Assembly (NCBI GenBank): GCA_018715855.1
Contig: DVKW01000243.1
Coordinates: 1 to 8,619 of the forward strand
DNA length: 8,619 bases
Direction of reading: 5' to 3'
Source of the DNA: Candidatus Galligastranaerophilus intestinigallinarum
GTDB lineage: Bacteria; Cyanobacteriota; Vampirovibrionia; Gastranaerophilales; Gastranaerophilaceae
Made by a program: the position numbers and the translations under genes. The notes under the pieces were generated by a model, which ran no database searches, had not been told where the DNA came from, and was given only the letters and a program-made list of their open reading frames with translations. Of this stretch, positions 1 through 5,806 are shown piece by piece (within the stretch, counting starts at the first letter, position 1; each line of letters starts with the position of its first letter).

Positions 1-434
1 ATTTTTACCACTATGAAATTTCAAACTTTGCAAAAAATGAAGATTTTATATCAAAACACAATATAAATTATTGGAATCTAAACCCTTATTATGGTTTTGG
101 CGCTTCTGCTTCAGGGTTTGTTAATAATAAAAGATATAAAAATCAAGACAATTTAAAAAAATATATTTTAAACCCGATTTTAAAAGAAGATGAGATTGAA
201 TTAAATAAAAATGATATTTTAGAAGAATTTATTTTTTTAGGGTTCAGAAAATTTGAAGGGGTTAAAACCCTTGATATTAAAGAAAAATTTGGGGTTGATT
301 TTGAGGTTGAATATAAAAATATTTTAGAAAAATATGAAAAAACAGGGCATATTGAAAAAACAATAGAAGGTTTCAGATTAACAAAATCCGGCATTTTAAT
401 TTCAAATTATATTTTGTGCGATTTTATAAAATAA
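1..434 (+). CDS. hemW: HemW-type radical SAM heme chaperone (3' part)
   Basis: This is the C-terminal 143 residues of a gene that begins upstream of the window; reading frame 3 is open from base 3 to the TAA at 432-434. The fragment opens with HYEISNFAK (fragment residues 3-11), then HNINYW (19-24) and GFGASASG (31-38). These match the end of the radical SAM barrel of the HemN/HemW family. EEFIFLGFR (74-82) matches the E-x(4)-G-L-R-type motif of the HemN C-terminal domain, and a small winged-helix-like tail follows (about 85-143). HemW is known as a heme-binding chaperone that inserts heme into respiratory enzymes; older annotations call it oxygen-independent coproporphyrinogen III oxidase. 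The CxxxCxxC iron-sulfur motif that would help separate HemW from HemN lies outside the window. HemW is preferred because HYEISNFAK-HNxNYW is typical of that branch. A terminator follows directly. Confidence 0.9.
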   Translation, partial: FYHYEISNFAKNEDFISKHNINYWNLNPYYGFGASASGFVNNKRYKNQDNLKKYILNPILKEDEIELNKNDILEEFIFLGFRKFEGVKTLDIKEKFGVDFEVEYKNILEKYEKTGHIEKTIEGFRLTKSGILISNYILCDFIK

Positions 435-462
435 AAAAGGCGGTAATTAAACCGCCTTTTTT
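433..462. terminator. Bidirectional intrinsic terminator between hemW and hsp20
   Basis: The arms GGCGGT (439-444) and ACCGCC (451-456) enclose the 6-base loop AATTAA. They are flanked by A6 (433-438) and T6 (457-462), so the stem extends to 12 pairs and has a U-tract on either strand. It overlaps the hemW stop codon and lies 9 bases beyond the stop of the convergent hsp20 gene, so it can end both transcripts. Confidence 0.9.
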
Positions 463-470
463 GTAGGATA

Positions 471-929
471 TTATTGAATTTGGAGTTTTTTCTTATCTTG
501 TTTTTCAATAACTAATTTTGGAGCATCTATATGCAAAATGCCGTTTTCAAGTTTGGCTGTTGTTTTATCAACGTTAATTTCTTGAGGGAAATAAACAGTT
601 CTTGTAAATTCGCCATATTTGAATTCAGATTTTCTGAAACCTTTTGTATCTTCTTTTTTAGATTCTTCTTTTTTAGCGTTAATTGTTAAATAGTTTTTAT
701 CAATGTCGATATCCAAATCTTCTTTTTTAACTCCAGGGAGTTCTGCTTTTATTGAATATTCATTGTCTTTTTCCATAATTTCTACAGGCATGGCATATTT
801 TTCATCCAAATTTTCATTTAGAATATATTCGGGGAAAAAGCTGTCAAAGTTTCTGTTTAAAATTGAGCTGATTTCATCGTTGACAGATTTAATAAAATTA
901 TCAGGTGATTTTTTAACTAAGAATTTCAT
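471..929 (-). CDS. hsp20: Small heat-shock protein, Hsp20/alpha-crystallin family
   Basis: The product has 152 residues and is a cytoplasmic ATP-independent holdase that binds unfolding proteins under stress. The alpha-crystallin domain spans about residues 46-138. Visible marks are AELPGVKKEDLDIDI (62-76), GEFTRTVYFP (106-115) and the closing signature LENGILHIDAPK (127-138). The tail ends LQIQ, which supplies the short I/V/L-x-I/V/L motif used for oligomer assembly. The N-terminal arm (1-45) is short, as usual in bacteria. The start at 929 (MKFLVKK) is chosen because a strong AAGGAGG Shine-Dalgarno sits 6 bases upstream. An in-frame ATG at 953 lies upstream of that site and would make an 8-residue extension with no ribosome site. 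The gene stands alone between two terminators, so it needs its own promoter. A GATAAT hexamer at 972-977 (minus strand) could be a -10 box, but no good -35 box is visible. No CIRCE operator (GAGTGCTAA type) was found. Confidence 0.95.
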   Translation of the reverse strand: MKFLVKKSPDNFIKSVNDEISSILNRNFDSFFPEYILNENLDEKYAMPVEIMEKDNEYSIKAELPGVKKEDLDIDIDKNYLTINAKKEESKKEDTKGFRKSEFKYGEFTRTVYFPQEINVDKTTAKLENGILHIDAPKLVIEKQDKKKLQIQ

Positions 930-954
930 AATGTACCTCCTTTTTAAATACATT
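930..954 (-). promoter_or_regulatory. Inverted repeat framing the hsp20 ribosome binding site
   Basis: On the minus strand, AATGTA (954-949) and TACATT (935-930) are perfect 6-base complements. The 13-base loop between them holds the AGGAGG ribosome site, and the ATG (929-927) follows directly. In mRNA this would be a weak AU-rich hairpin beside the start codon. Small heat-shock genes are often controlled by RNA thermometers that melt in this way. Here the ribosome site is in the loop rather than paired, so the regulatory reading is tentative. Confidence 0.3.
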
Positions 955-1043
955 TCCTTCTTACAAGATACATTATCTACCCTTTTTTCATATTCCCCTT
1001 GAAAGTTAATCTTAATTTAATTTATTAAAAAATTATTAATATG

Positions 1044-1078
1044 AAAAAACACCCGAAGAATTTTCTTCGAGTGTTTTT
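1044..1078 (-). terminator. Intrinsic terminator of the alcohol dehydrogenase gene
   Basis: CGAAGA (1054-1059) pairs with TCTTCG (1064-1069). After one C/A mismatch the pairing resumes with AAAAACAC against GTGTTTTT. Reading the minus strand, the hairpin ends in T6 (1049-1044). It begins 14 bases past the stop of the gene at 1092-2303 and separates that gene from hsp20. Confidence 0.85.
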
Positions 1079-1091
1079 ATTTTTTATTTTA

Positions 1092-2303
1092 TTATTGAAG
1101 CTCTGTCATTGAAGTTTCGTAAATTTCTCTAACGGCTTCTTTTGTGGCTTCTGTTGGCGCAATTGCAAGAAGGCCGCCCAATGACGGTGTTGTAAATGCA
1201 AGGTCTGTTAATTTATCAAGGTCTTCATTTTTAAAGCCCATATCAGCCAATTTTTCAGGCACGCCAACCGATTTCAACCATTTTTGTACACCCAATGCTG
1301 CTTCTTTTGCTTCTAATGGTTTTCCTTCCAAACCATCAACTATAGGAGCTAAAATGTCTGCTAAAATGTGAGATTTTGCAGGGTAGATGTTTTTAACAAC
1401 GGATGGCAAAAGCATTGAAAGCCCAAGGCCATGGGATAGGTCGTGTTTAACTGCGCTCAATGGGTGTTCAAGAGCGTGGGTGTAGTGCAAAAGCCCGTTA
1501 TCAAAGCAAATGCCGCCTAAAAGCGAAGCATAGAGAAGATAATATCTTGCTTCAACATCTTCAGGGTTATTTAGAGCAACAGGCAAATATTTTGCAACAA
1601 GTTTAATTGTTTCTCTTGCTAATGTTACCGTATATGGTGTTGCAACTTTTGATGTTGCAGCTTCAATAACGTGGTTCACTGCATCAATTGAAACGTATTT
1701 TGTTTGGTTAAGTGATAATTTTGTGCACATTTGAGGGTCATCAATTGAAAATGTGGGGTAGATGCAATCGTATGCAATTGCAGGTTTATAATCTTTTTCA
1801 ATTAATGTCGCAACGGCAAACCTGTTTGCTTCCGTTCCTGTTCCGTGGGTTAAATTAATTGCAACAATGGGGGCAGCTTCAGTTGGTGTAAATTTATATT
1901 CATAAAGGTCTGCTGCAGTTTTATCGGGGTATTTCATTAAAATTGCAACAGATTTACAAGTATCAATAGCAGAGCCGCCGCCAATGCCGATAACTGCATC
2001 TGCGCCAAATTCAAGAGCAAGTTTTGTTGCTTCATCAATACCGTCTGTTGTTGGGTTTGGGGTGCATTTTGCAAAATTTACATAGCCTACATTATATTTT
2101 TTAAGGGCTGCTTCAACGTAATCCCAAGCGCCTGTAATTTTATAAGCGCCTTTACCTGAAACAACAATAACTTTTTTAATTCCTTTTTCCGTTAATTTTT
2201 GAACAATTTCATCAATTTTTTTAATTGCGCCAACACCGAAATAAACATTCGATTTGCACAAAATAACATTTGTTTCATTAATGTTAATGTCTTTTTCCCA
2301 CAT
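1092..2303 (-). CDS. Iron-containing alcohol dehydrogenase
   Basis: The product has 403 residues, normal for group III metal-dependent alcohol dehydrogenases (Fe-ADH, PF00465). These cytoplasmic enzymes use NAD(P)H to interconvert aldehydes and alcohols. The N-terminal nucleotide-binding half carries the glycine-rich IGIGGGSAID (105-114) and LTHGTGTEAN (151-160), the usual TxxGTGSE motif. The helical C-terminal half has the metal ligands in their expected setting: D207 and H211 in SIDAVNHVIEA, H276 in THALEHPL and H291 in LSHGLG, with H280 also conserved. The spacing H276-x14-H291 is one residue longer than in FucO, which fits the subgroup with a THALEHPLSA-type motif. All metal ligands are intact. 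The actual substrate cannot be read from sequence: butanol, ethanol, 1,3-propanediol or lactaldehyde-type activity is possible. AGGAG (2315-2311) is placed 7 bases before the ATG. The gene is monocistronic with its own terminator and a possible SigF-type promoter. A role in fermentative NADH disposal is an inference. Confidence 0.92.
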   Translation of the reverse strand: MWEKDININETNVILCKSNVYFGVGAIKKIDEIVQKLTEKGIKKVIVVSGKGAYKITGAWDYVEAALKKYNVGYVNFAKCTPNPTTDGIDEATKLALEFGADAVIGIGGGSAIDTCKSVAILMKYPDKTAADLYEYKFTPTEAAPIVAINLTHGTGTEANRFAVATLIEKDYKPAIAYDCIYPTFSIDDPQMCTKLSLNQTKYVSIDAVNHVIEAATSKVATPYTVTLARETIKLVAKYLPVALNNPEDVEARYYLLYASLLGGICFDNGLLHYTHALEHPLSAVKHDLSHGLGLSMLLPSVVKNIYPAKSHILADILAPIVDGLEGKPLEAKEAALGVQKWLKSVGVPEKLADMGFKNEDLDKLTDLAFTTPSLGGLLAIAPTEATKEAVREIYETSMTELQ

Positions 2304-2342
2304 AATAAATCTCCTTTTTTAAACTAATTAGGCAATTTTTTA

Positions 2343-2367
2343 TTACATTTTAACATCTTTTTGCCTA
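2343..2367 (-). promoter_or_regulatory. Possible SigF-type promoter of the alcohol dehydrogenase
   Basis: The minus strand reads TAGGC (2367-2363), then exactly 15 bases, then TGTAA (2347-2343). As I recall it, the group 3 SigF consensus in Synechocystis is TAGGC-N15-GGTAA, so 9 of 10 positions match. The implied start near 2335 gives a leader of about 30 nt before the ATG at 2303, a sensible distance. No good TTGACA/TATAAT pair competes here; a TAAAAT at 2348-2353 has no convincing -35 box. The match depends on a remembered consensus in AT-rich DNA. Confidence 0.35.
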
Positions 2368-2419
2368 TTTGAGATTAAAATTTTGATTTTTAATAAAGAA
2401 AGATGAAATTTCAAACGCT

Positions 2420-2444
2420 AAAAAGCGGGGGAATTCCCCCGCTT
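2420..2444 (-). terminator. Strong intrinsic terminator of the 97-residue gene
   Basis: AAGCGGGGG (2423-2431) and CCCCCGCTT (2436-2444) form a perfect 9-bp GC-rich stem around AATT; the whole is a 22-base palindrome. On the minus strand it runs into T5 (2424-2420). It lies about 60 bases beyond the stop at 2506 and well upstream of the alcohol dehydrogenase promoter region. The plus strand lacks a U-tract here. Confidence 0.85.
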
Positions 2445-2505
2445 ATAAAATGTAACCTTATGCCCTCTCCGTAGTGAAAATAATTTCTCTCTAATTTAAT
2501 TTTGA

Positions 2506-2799
2506 TTATGCTTCAGCTTCTTCTTCGTTTTTTGTGAAAAATGAAGGAAGCATTGTAACAAATTCTACAAAACCATCTGATAAATCTCTTACAAAATCTT
2601 TTGCAACTTTTTTCAAAGGTTGCTTATCAATGTGGTCAAATGCTAAATAAATAGGGTCTTTAGCAGTTTTGAACGAGGTTCTGATGTTTAAAACGTCAAT
2701 ATCATCTAATGTAGCTTTTAAGCCTTCGATATTTGTAAAATGAATTGAATCGGTTGCGTTTTGAAATGGGTTTGAACCGCCTACAATCTCAGTTGACAT
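2506..2799 (-). CDS. Uncharacterised 97-residue protein
   Basis: I do not recognise this family. It is accepted as a real gene because GAGGAG sits 6-7 bases before the ATG at 2799, the frame is clean, and a strong terminator follows. The protein has no signal peptide, no long membrane segment and no cysteine. Residues 1-19 are polar. Residues 20-59 look mixed alpha/beta (IHFTNIEGLKATLDDIDVLN). Residues 60-90 look like an amphipathic helix (LKKVAKDFVRDLSDGFVEF) followed by the hydrophobic MLPSFF, and the end is acidic (NEEEAEA). It is transcribed alone, about 100 bases after pilD ends. The AT-rich leader 2811-2860 holds several TATATT/TATATA-like hexamers in the minus direction, but no clear -35 box. 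It is probably a soluble cytosolic protein; any function would be a guess. Confidence 0.75.
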   Translation of the reverse strand: MSTEIVGGSNPFQNATDSIHFTNIEGLKATLDDIDVLNIRTSFKTAKDPIYLAFDHIDKQPLKKVAKDFVRDLSDGFVEFVTMLPSFFTKNEEEAEA

Positions 2800-2899
2800 C
2801 TTTTCTCCTCGTGTGCTTTATATATCTTACATATATATAAACAATATACGAATGAAAAAATTGACATTTTGTTTTTGTTTTTGTTAACAAACTTTAACA

Positions 2900-3889
2900 T
2901 TACCCTAAAAAGTATGATTTTATAAGGGTTTGAAGTTCATTTTGAAAAAACATAATAATTACAAATGAAATTGCCATAGCAGGGCCAAAAGGCAGCATGC
3001 AAAGGGAAACTTCGCCATTTGGGGCAGGTTTTTTCATATCGTCTAAAATAAATTTTGCGCATAAAAAAGTTAAAATAACCATTATAAAAAGGAATGCAAC
3101 CGAAATTTCAAAAGTTTTTATAAATTCGGTTTTAGACACTATGGCTGCAAACGCTATGAGCAAAACCGCCGAAACAAGGGCAAAAACGGTTTTTTTCTTT
3201 CCTTCTTTGTAAGATTTATAAAGAAGATAAGGATATGTAAAAATTGCCATAACAAAAACGCTTAAAATGGTTGATATAAGCATTAATTGCCAGCCAAAAA
3301 ATGTGCCTATACCCGCTGCAATTAAGCTGTCGCCTTCGCCGAATGCTCTTTGATTTGCCAAAAGATACCCGCTTCTTGCTATTAATTCATATAAAATGAA
3401 ACCTGAAACGCCGCCTATAATTGAAAACAAAAAGCCATTAAGCCCGAATAAAACAGAATTAAGAATAATTCCCAAGATTATTAAAATATAAGCGTGAAAA
3501 TCAAGAATAACGCTTTCTTTAATGTCGCAAATGCTCATTACCATAAGAATTGAAAAGGCTGTTAAATAAAATAAGGTACTTATTTCAAACCCGAATTTTA
3601 TAAAAATTAAAAGAAAAAAAACGCCCGTTATAAATTCTACAATAGGATATTGCGGCGAAATGGAGGTTTTACAATAGTGGCATTTGCCCCTTAAAATTAA
3701 ATATGAAAGAAGGGGAATATTCATCCACCATTTTAATTTATTATTGCATTTCGGGCATTTAGAAGACGGGAAAACAATGCTCTCGCCCGATAAACCCCTT
3801 AGGGCAACGACATTTAAAAAGCTTCCTATGCAAAGCCCAACCAAAAATATCCAAATTAAAAAAGGCAAAAGAATTGAAAAATCATTCAT
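2900..3889 (-). CDS. pilD: Prepilin peptidase (leader peptidase/N-methyltransferase)
   Basis: The product is a 329-residue inner-membrane aspartic protease. It cuts type IV prepilins and pseudopilins after the glycine of the leader and methylates the new N-terminal phenylalanine. The N-terminal methyltransferase-type domain starts with a membrane helix containing GSFLNVVALR (22-31). A cytoplasmic zinc site follows: CPKC (45-48) and CHYC (70-73), all four cysteines present. The catalytic aspartates are D122 (SICDIKES) and D187 in the GEGD motif (184-187). LPFGPAMAIS (299-308) is the usual C-terminal motif. About eight hydrophobic segments are visible. It is longer than many homologues (about 250-290) because of extra sequence between GEGD and LPFGP. 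The ATG at 3889 lies inside the end of the sigma gene (8-base overlap, ATGAATGA) and has only a distant AAGGGG upstream, so translation is probably coupled. The pilin at 7915 is a likely substrate. Confidence 0.97.
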   Translation of the reverse strand: MNDFSILLPFLIWIFLVGLCIGSFLNVVALRGLSGESIVFPSSKCPKCNNKLKWWMNIPLLSYLILRGKCHYCKTSISPQYPIVEFITGVFFLLIFIKFGFEISTLFYLTAFSILMVMSICDIKESVILDFHAYILIILGIILNSVLFGLNGFLFSIIGGVSGFILYELIARSGYLLANQRAFGEGDSLIAAGIGTFFGWQLMLISTILSVFVMAIFTYPYLLYKSYKEGKKKTVFALVSAVLLIAFAAIVSKTEFIKTFEISVAFLFIMVILTFLCAKFILDDMKKPAPNGEVSLCMLPFGPAMAISFVIIMFFQNELQTLIKSYFLG

Positions 3890-4685
3890 AAGAATTTATG
3901 CCCCTTTTTGTAATATATTCTAAAAGGTGCGATAAGGCTTTTTTCATTTTTCTTGAAACCTGCATGCGGCTCATATTAAGCTTATCTGCGATTTCCCTTT
4001 GGTTTAAGCCGTCATAAAAACATAAAGTTACAATGTTTTTATCATCAGGCGCAAGAGAATTGACCGCTTCTTCCAAAATAAGCTTATTTTCAAAAATTTC
4101 TTGCCCTACATTTTGGCTTTCATCTGCAATTTTATCAACAATTGTGCCTGTTTGGCTTCCGTCTTGCTCAAATGTTAATTGGTCTATTGAAATTGTGGAT
4201 GTTCTTCTGTCTAAGTCATTAACTTCTTCAATTTTTTTCTGCGGCATTTGAAGCGCTTTTGCCAATTGTTCATCAGTTGGGGTTGAGCCTAATTTTTGAG
4301 TTAATTCCATTGTAATTTTATGCACCCTGTATGATAATTCTTTAATTTCTCTGGGTGCTCTTATCATTGATGTTTTATCTCTTAAATAATGCCTGATTTC
4401 GCCTGTTATTAAATAGGTTGCATAAGTTTTAAAGCTTGTGCTTTTGCCTGTTAAATAAAAATCGACAGCCTTTAAAAGCCCGATTGCGCCAACTTGGATT
4501 ATATCTTCCACGGGGTCATTCGACCTTCTTGCAAAAGACCTTGCAACCTTTGAAACAAGGGGCATATAGGCCATTGTAATAAGCCCCCTTATTTTCTTTT
4601 TTATTTTTTCATCATCTGCTTTTTTATATTCTTCAAGCCAAATGTTTATTTCCGTATTTTCTGCGTTTAATTCTTCTTTTGCCAT
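3882..4685 (-). CDS. Group 3 sigma-70 family RNA polymerase sigma factor (SigB/SigF/SigG-like)
   Basis: The product has 267 residues, typical of alternative sigma factors of the SigB/F/G-FliA group, which lack region 1.1. Region 2 covers about 35-107: the core-binding DIIQVGAIGLLKAVD (61-75) and, in region 2.3-2.4, SFKTYATYLITGEIRHYLRD (84-103), which reads the -10 element. IRAPREIKE (108-116) opens region 3, which runs to about 190. Region 4 (about 203-260) contains the helix-turn-helix LNQREIADKLNMSRMQVSRK (227-246) for the -35 element. No anti-sigma or anti-anti-sigma gene lies in the window, so its switch is unknown. It starts 3 bases after the upp stop and has no Shine-Dalgarno, which suggests coupling to upp; its end overlaps pilD. 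Cyanobacterial SigF is known to control pilin genes and motility, and the pilD linkage points the same way, but orthology to SigF rather than to stress-type SigB is not proven. Confidence 0.94.
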   Translation of the reverse strand: MAKEELNAENTEINIWLEEYKKADDEKIKKKIRGLITMAYMPLVSKVARSFARRSNDPVEDIIQVGAIGLLKAVDFYLTGKSTSFKTYATYLITGEIRHYLRDKTSMIRAPREIKELSYRVHKITMELTQKLGSTPTDEQLAKALQMPQKKIEEVNDLDRRTSTISIDQLTFEQDGSQTGTIVDKIADESQNVGQEIFENKLILEEAVNSLAPDDKNIVTLCFYDGLNQREIADKLNMSRMQVSRKMKKALSHLLEYITKRGINSYE

Positions 4686-4688
4686 AGT

Positions 4689-5363
4689 TTATAAAGTGTT
4701 AAAAATTCTATCTCCTGCATCGCCCAAACCGGGGACAATATAGCCTTTTTCATTTAAGGTTTCATCTAATTGTGCTGTTACAATTCTTATTTTACCATAA
4801 GCTTTTGAAAGCCTTTCAACTCCTTCGGGTGCTGAAATTAAACTCATAAAAACAATGTTTTCTTCTTTAATTCCTTGTTTTACAAAGTTATGAACCGCAT
4901 CATAGCCTGAATTTCCCGTTGCAAGCATCGGGTCTAATATGAAAACGTATGTGTTTTCGGGGTTTTTAAATTTGCCCTTCATTTTGTTGTAATACCAAAT
5001 AGGTTCTAAAGTTTTTTCGTTTCTATACATTCCCAAATGGTGAATATGAGCAAATGGCAGCAATTCTTGCGCAATATCCGAAAAAACCAAGCCCGCTCTT
5101 AAAATTGGGGCAACAATGATATCTATATTTTTTGAAATTATTTTACTTGTTGTTTTTTTAATCGGGGTTTCAACCTTAATATCTTCTGTGGGAAGAAATT
5201 TTGTGGATTCATAAAAAAGAGCGTAAGTTATTCTTTTTAAGGCCAAATTAAAAACTTCCGTTGTGGTTGTCTTATCTCTCATAACGGTTAAATTGTGCTT
5301 AATTAAAGGGTGGCTGAGAATTGTTAAGTTGGCATTTTTTGTTTCTTTAAGGGTTGTTTCCAT
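4689..5363 (-). CDS. upp: Uracil phosphoribosyltransferase
   Basis: The product has 224 residues and is a cytosolic salvage enzyme that makes UMP from uracil and PRPP. Family marks are present in order: SHPLIKHNLTVMRD (17-30), APILRAGL (85-92), LGMYRNEKT (110-118), the PRPP loop DPMLATGNS (144-152) and the uracil-binding PGLGDAGDR (211-219). It is about 15 residues longer than the usual 208-210; the extra residues are a polar N-terminus (METTLKETKNAN). A start at a later codon is not better supported. The ribosome site is weak (GAGAG, 5375-5371, 7 bases upstream). A good promoter precedes it, making it the first gene of the upp-sigma-pilD cluster. Pyrimidine salvage has no obvious tie to pili, so the grouping may simply reflect a shared promoter. 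Confidence 0.97.
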   Translation of the reverse strand: METTLKETKNANLTILSHPLIKHNLTVMRDKTTTTEVFNLALKRITYALFYESTKFLPTEDIKVETPIKKTTSKIISKNIDIIVAPILRAGLVFSDIAQELLPFAHIHHLGMYRNEKTLEPIWYYNKMKGKFKNPENTYVFILDPMLATGNSGYDAVHNFVKQGIKEENIVFMSLISAPEGVERLSKAYGKIRIVTAQLDETLNEKGYIVPGLGDAGDRIFNTL

Positions 5364-5395
5364 ATAAATCTCTCTTTTTTAACTTCCTTATTCAA

Positions 5396-5424
5396 ATTTT
5401 ACTACAATAAAAGGCTTTCATCAA
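5396..5424 (-). promoter_or_regulatory. Sigma-70-type promoter of the upp-sigma-pilD operon
   Basis: On the minus strand TTGATG (5424-5419) is followed by exactly 17 bases and TAAAAT (5401-5396). That is 4 of 6 and 5 of 6 matches to the standard boxes. The predicted start near 5389 leaves a leader of about 26 nt before the upp ATG. Confidence 0.6.
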
Positions 5425-5438
5425 TAAAATCTTGTTAA

Positions 5439-5467
5439 TTGATTTTGCCCCGTTTTTATGTTATTAG
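5439..5467 (+). promoter_or_regulatory. Candidate promoter of secG
   Basis: TTGATT (5439-5444), a 17-base spacer and TATTAG (5462-5467) give 4 of 6 matches in each box. The start would be near 5474, about 16 nt before the chosen secG ATG. It does not overlap the divergent upp promoter. If correct, it rules out the longer TTG-started reading of secG, because that start would lie in the -35 box. Confidence 0.4.
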
Positions 5468-5489
5468 TTTTAAAAAAAAGGAAAAATTT

Positions 5490-5717
5490 ATGGTTCAGTT
5501 TATATATGTAATTCAAATTTTATCAGCCTTATTTTTAATTTTGCTTGTTCTTTTGCATTCTCCAAAGGGCGATGGAATGGGCGGCATGATGGGTTCTGCA
5601 AGCCAATTGTTTGCTTCTCAAAAAACGGCAGAGAAGGGCTTAAACAAAGTTACATATATTACAGGCGCTGTTTTTATTATAACAACCATTGTTTTGGGCT
5701 TGGGGCTTATAAAATAA
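5490..5717 (+). CDS. secG: Preprotein translocase subunit SecG
   Basis: The product is a 75-residue inner-membrane protein that assists SecYEG during export. It has two membrane helices, about residues 4-22 and 53-74. The loop between them carries the family signature HSPKGDGMGGMMG (23-35) followed by SASQLFASQKTAEKGLNKVT. Length is typical (about 70-110). The ATG at 5490 is chosen because AAGG (5478-5481) lies 8 bases upstream. An in-frame TTG at 5439 would add 17 residues (MILPRFYVISFKKKEKF) unlike the family and would overlap the probable promoter. SecG faces upp across a 126-bp divergent region and is followed 89 bases later by the exported GHL10 protein, with which it may be cotranscribed. 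Bases 5745-5775 could form only a weak AGCT-based hairpin. Confidence 0.93.
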   Translation: MVQFIYVIQILSALFLILLVLLHSPKGDGMGGMMGSASQLFASQKTAEKGLNKVTYITGAVFIITTIVLGLGLIK

Positions 5718-5806
5718 AATTTTTATAAAGGATGATGATTTAAAAAAGCTTATCTGAAAGCAGCTTATTTTTGGCGGTTTTATAAAGGGGCAATAAAAGC
5801 GGAATT

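Noticed and set aside
143..394. Antisense 83-residue frame inside hemW
   Set aside because: It is a shadow of the hemW frame and has no ribosome site.
930..953. An extended hsp20 start adding MYLKRRYI
   Set aside because: The strong AAGGAGG site lies between the two ATGs and serves the inner one.
954..1043. CIRCE or sigma-32-type heat-shock control of hsp20
   Set aside because: No GAGTGCTAA inverted repeat is present. A CTTGAAA on the plus strand at 999-1005 faces away from the gene.
2861..2889. TTGACA-N17-TTAACA on the plus strand as a promoter
   Set aside because: The -35 box is perfect but the -10 box is poor, and it would read only antisense into pilD. Probably chance in AT-rich DNA.
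5439..5489. A TTG-initiated longer SecG
   Set aside because: The extra 17 residues do not fit the family, and the TTG falls inside the likely -35 box; the ATG at 5490 has a spaced ribosome site.
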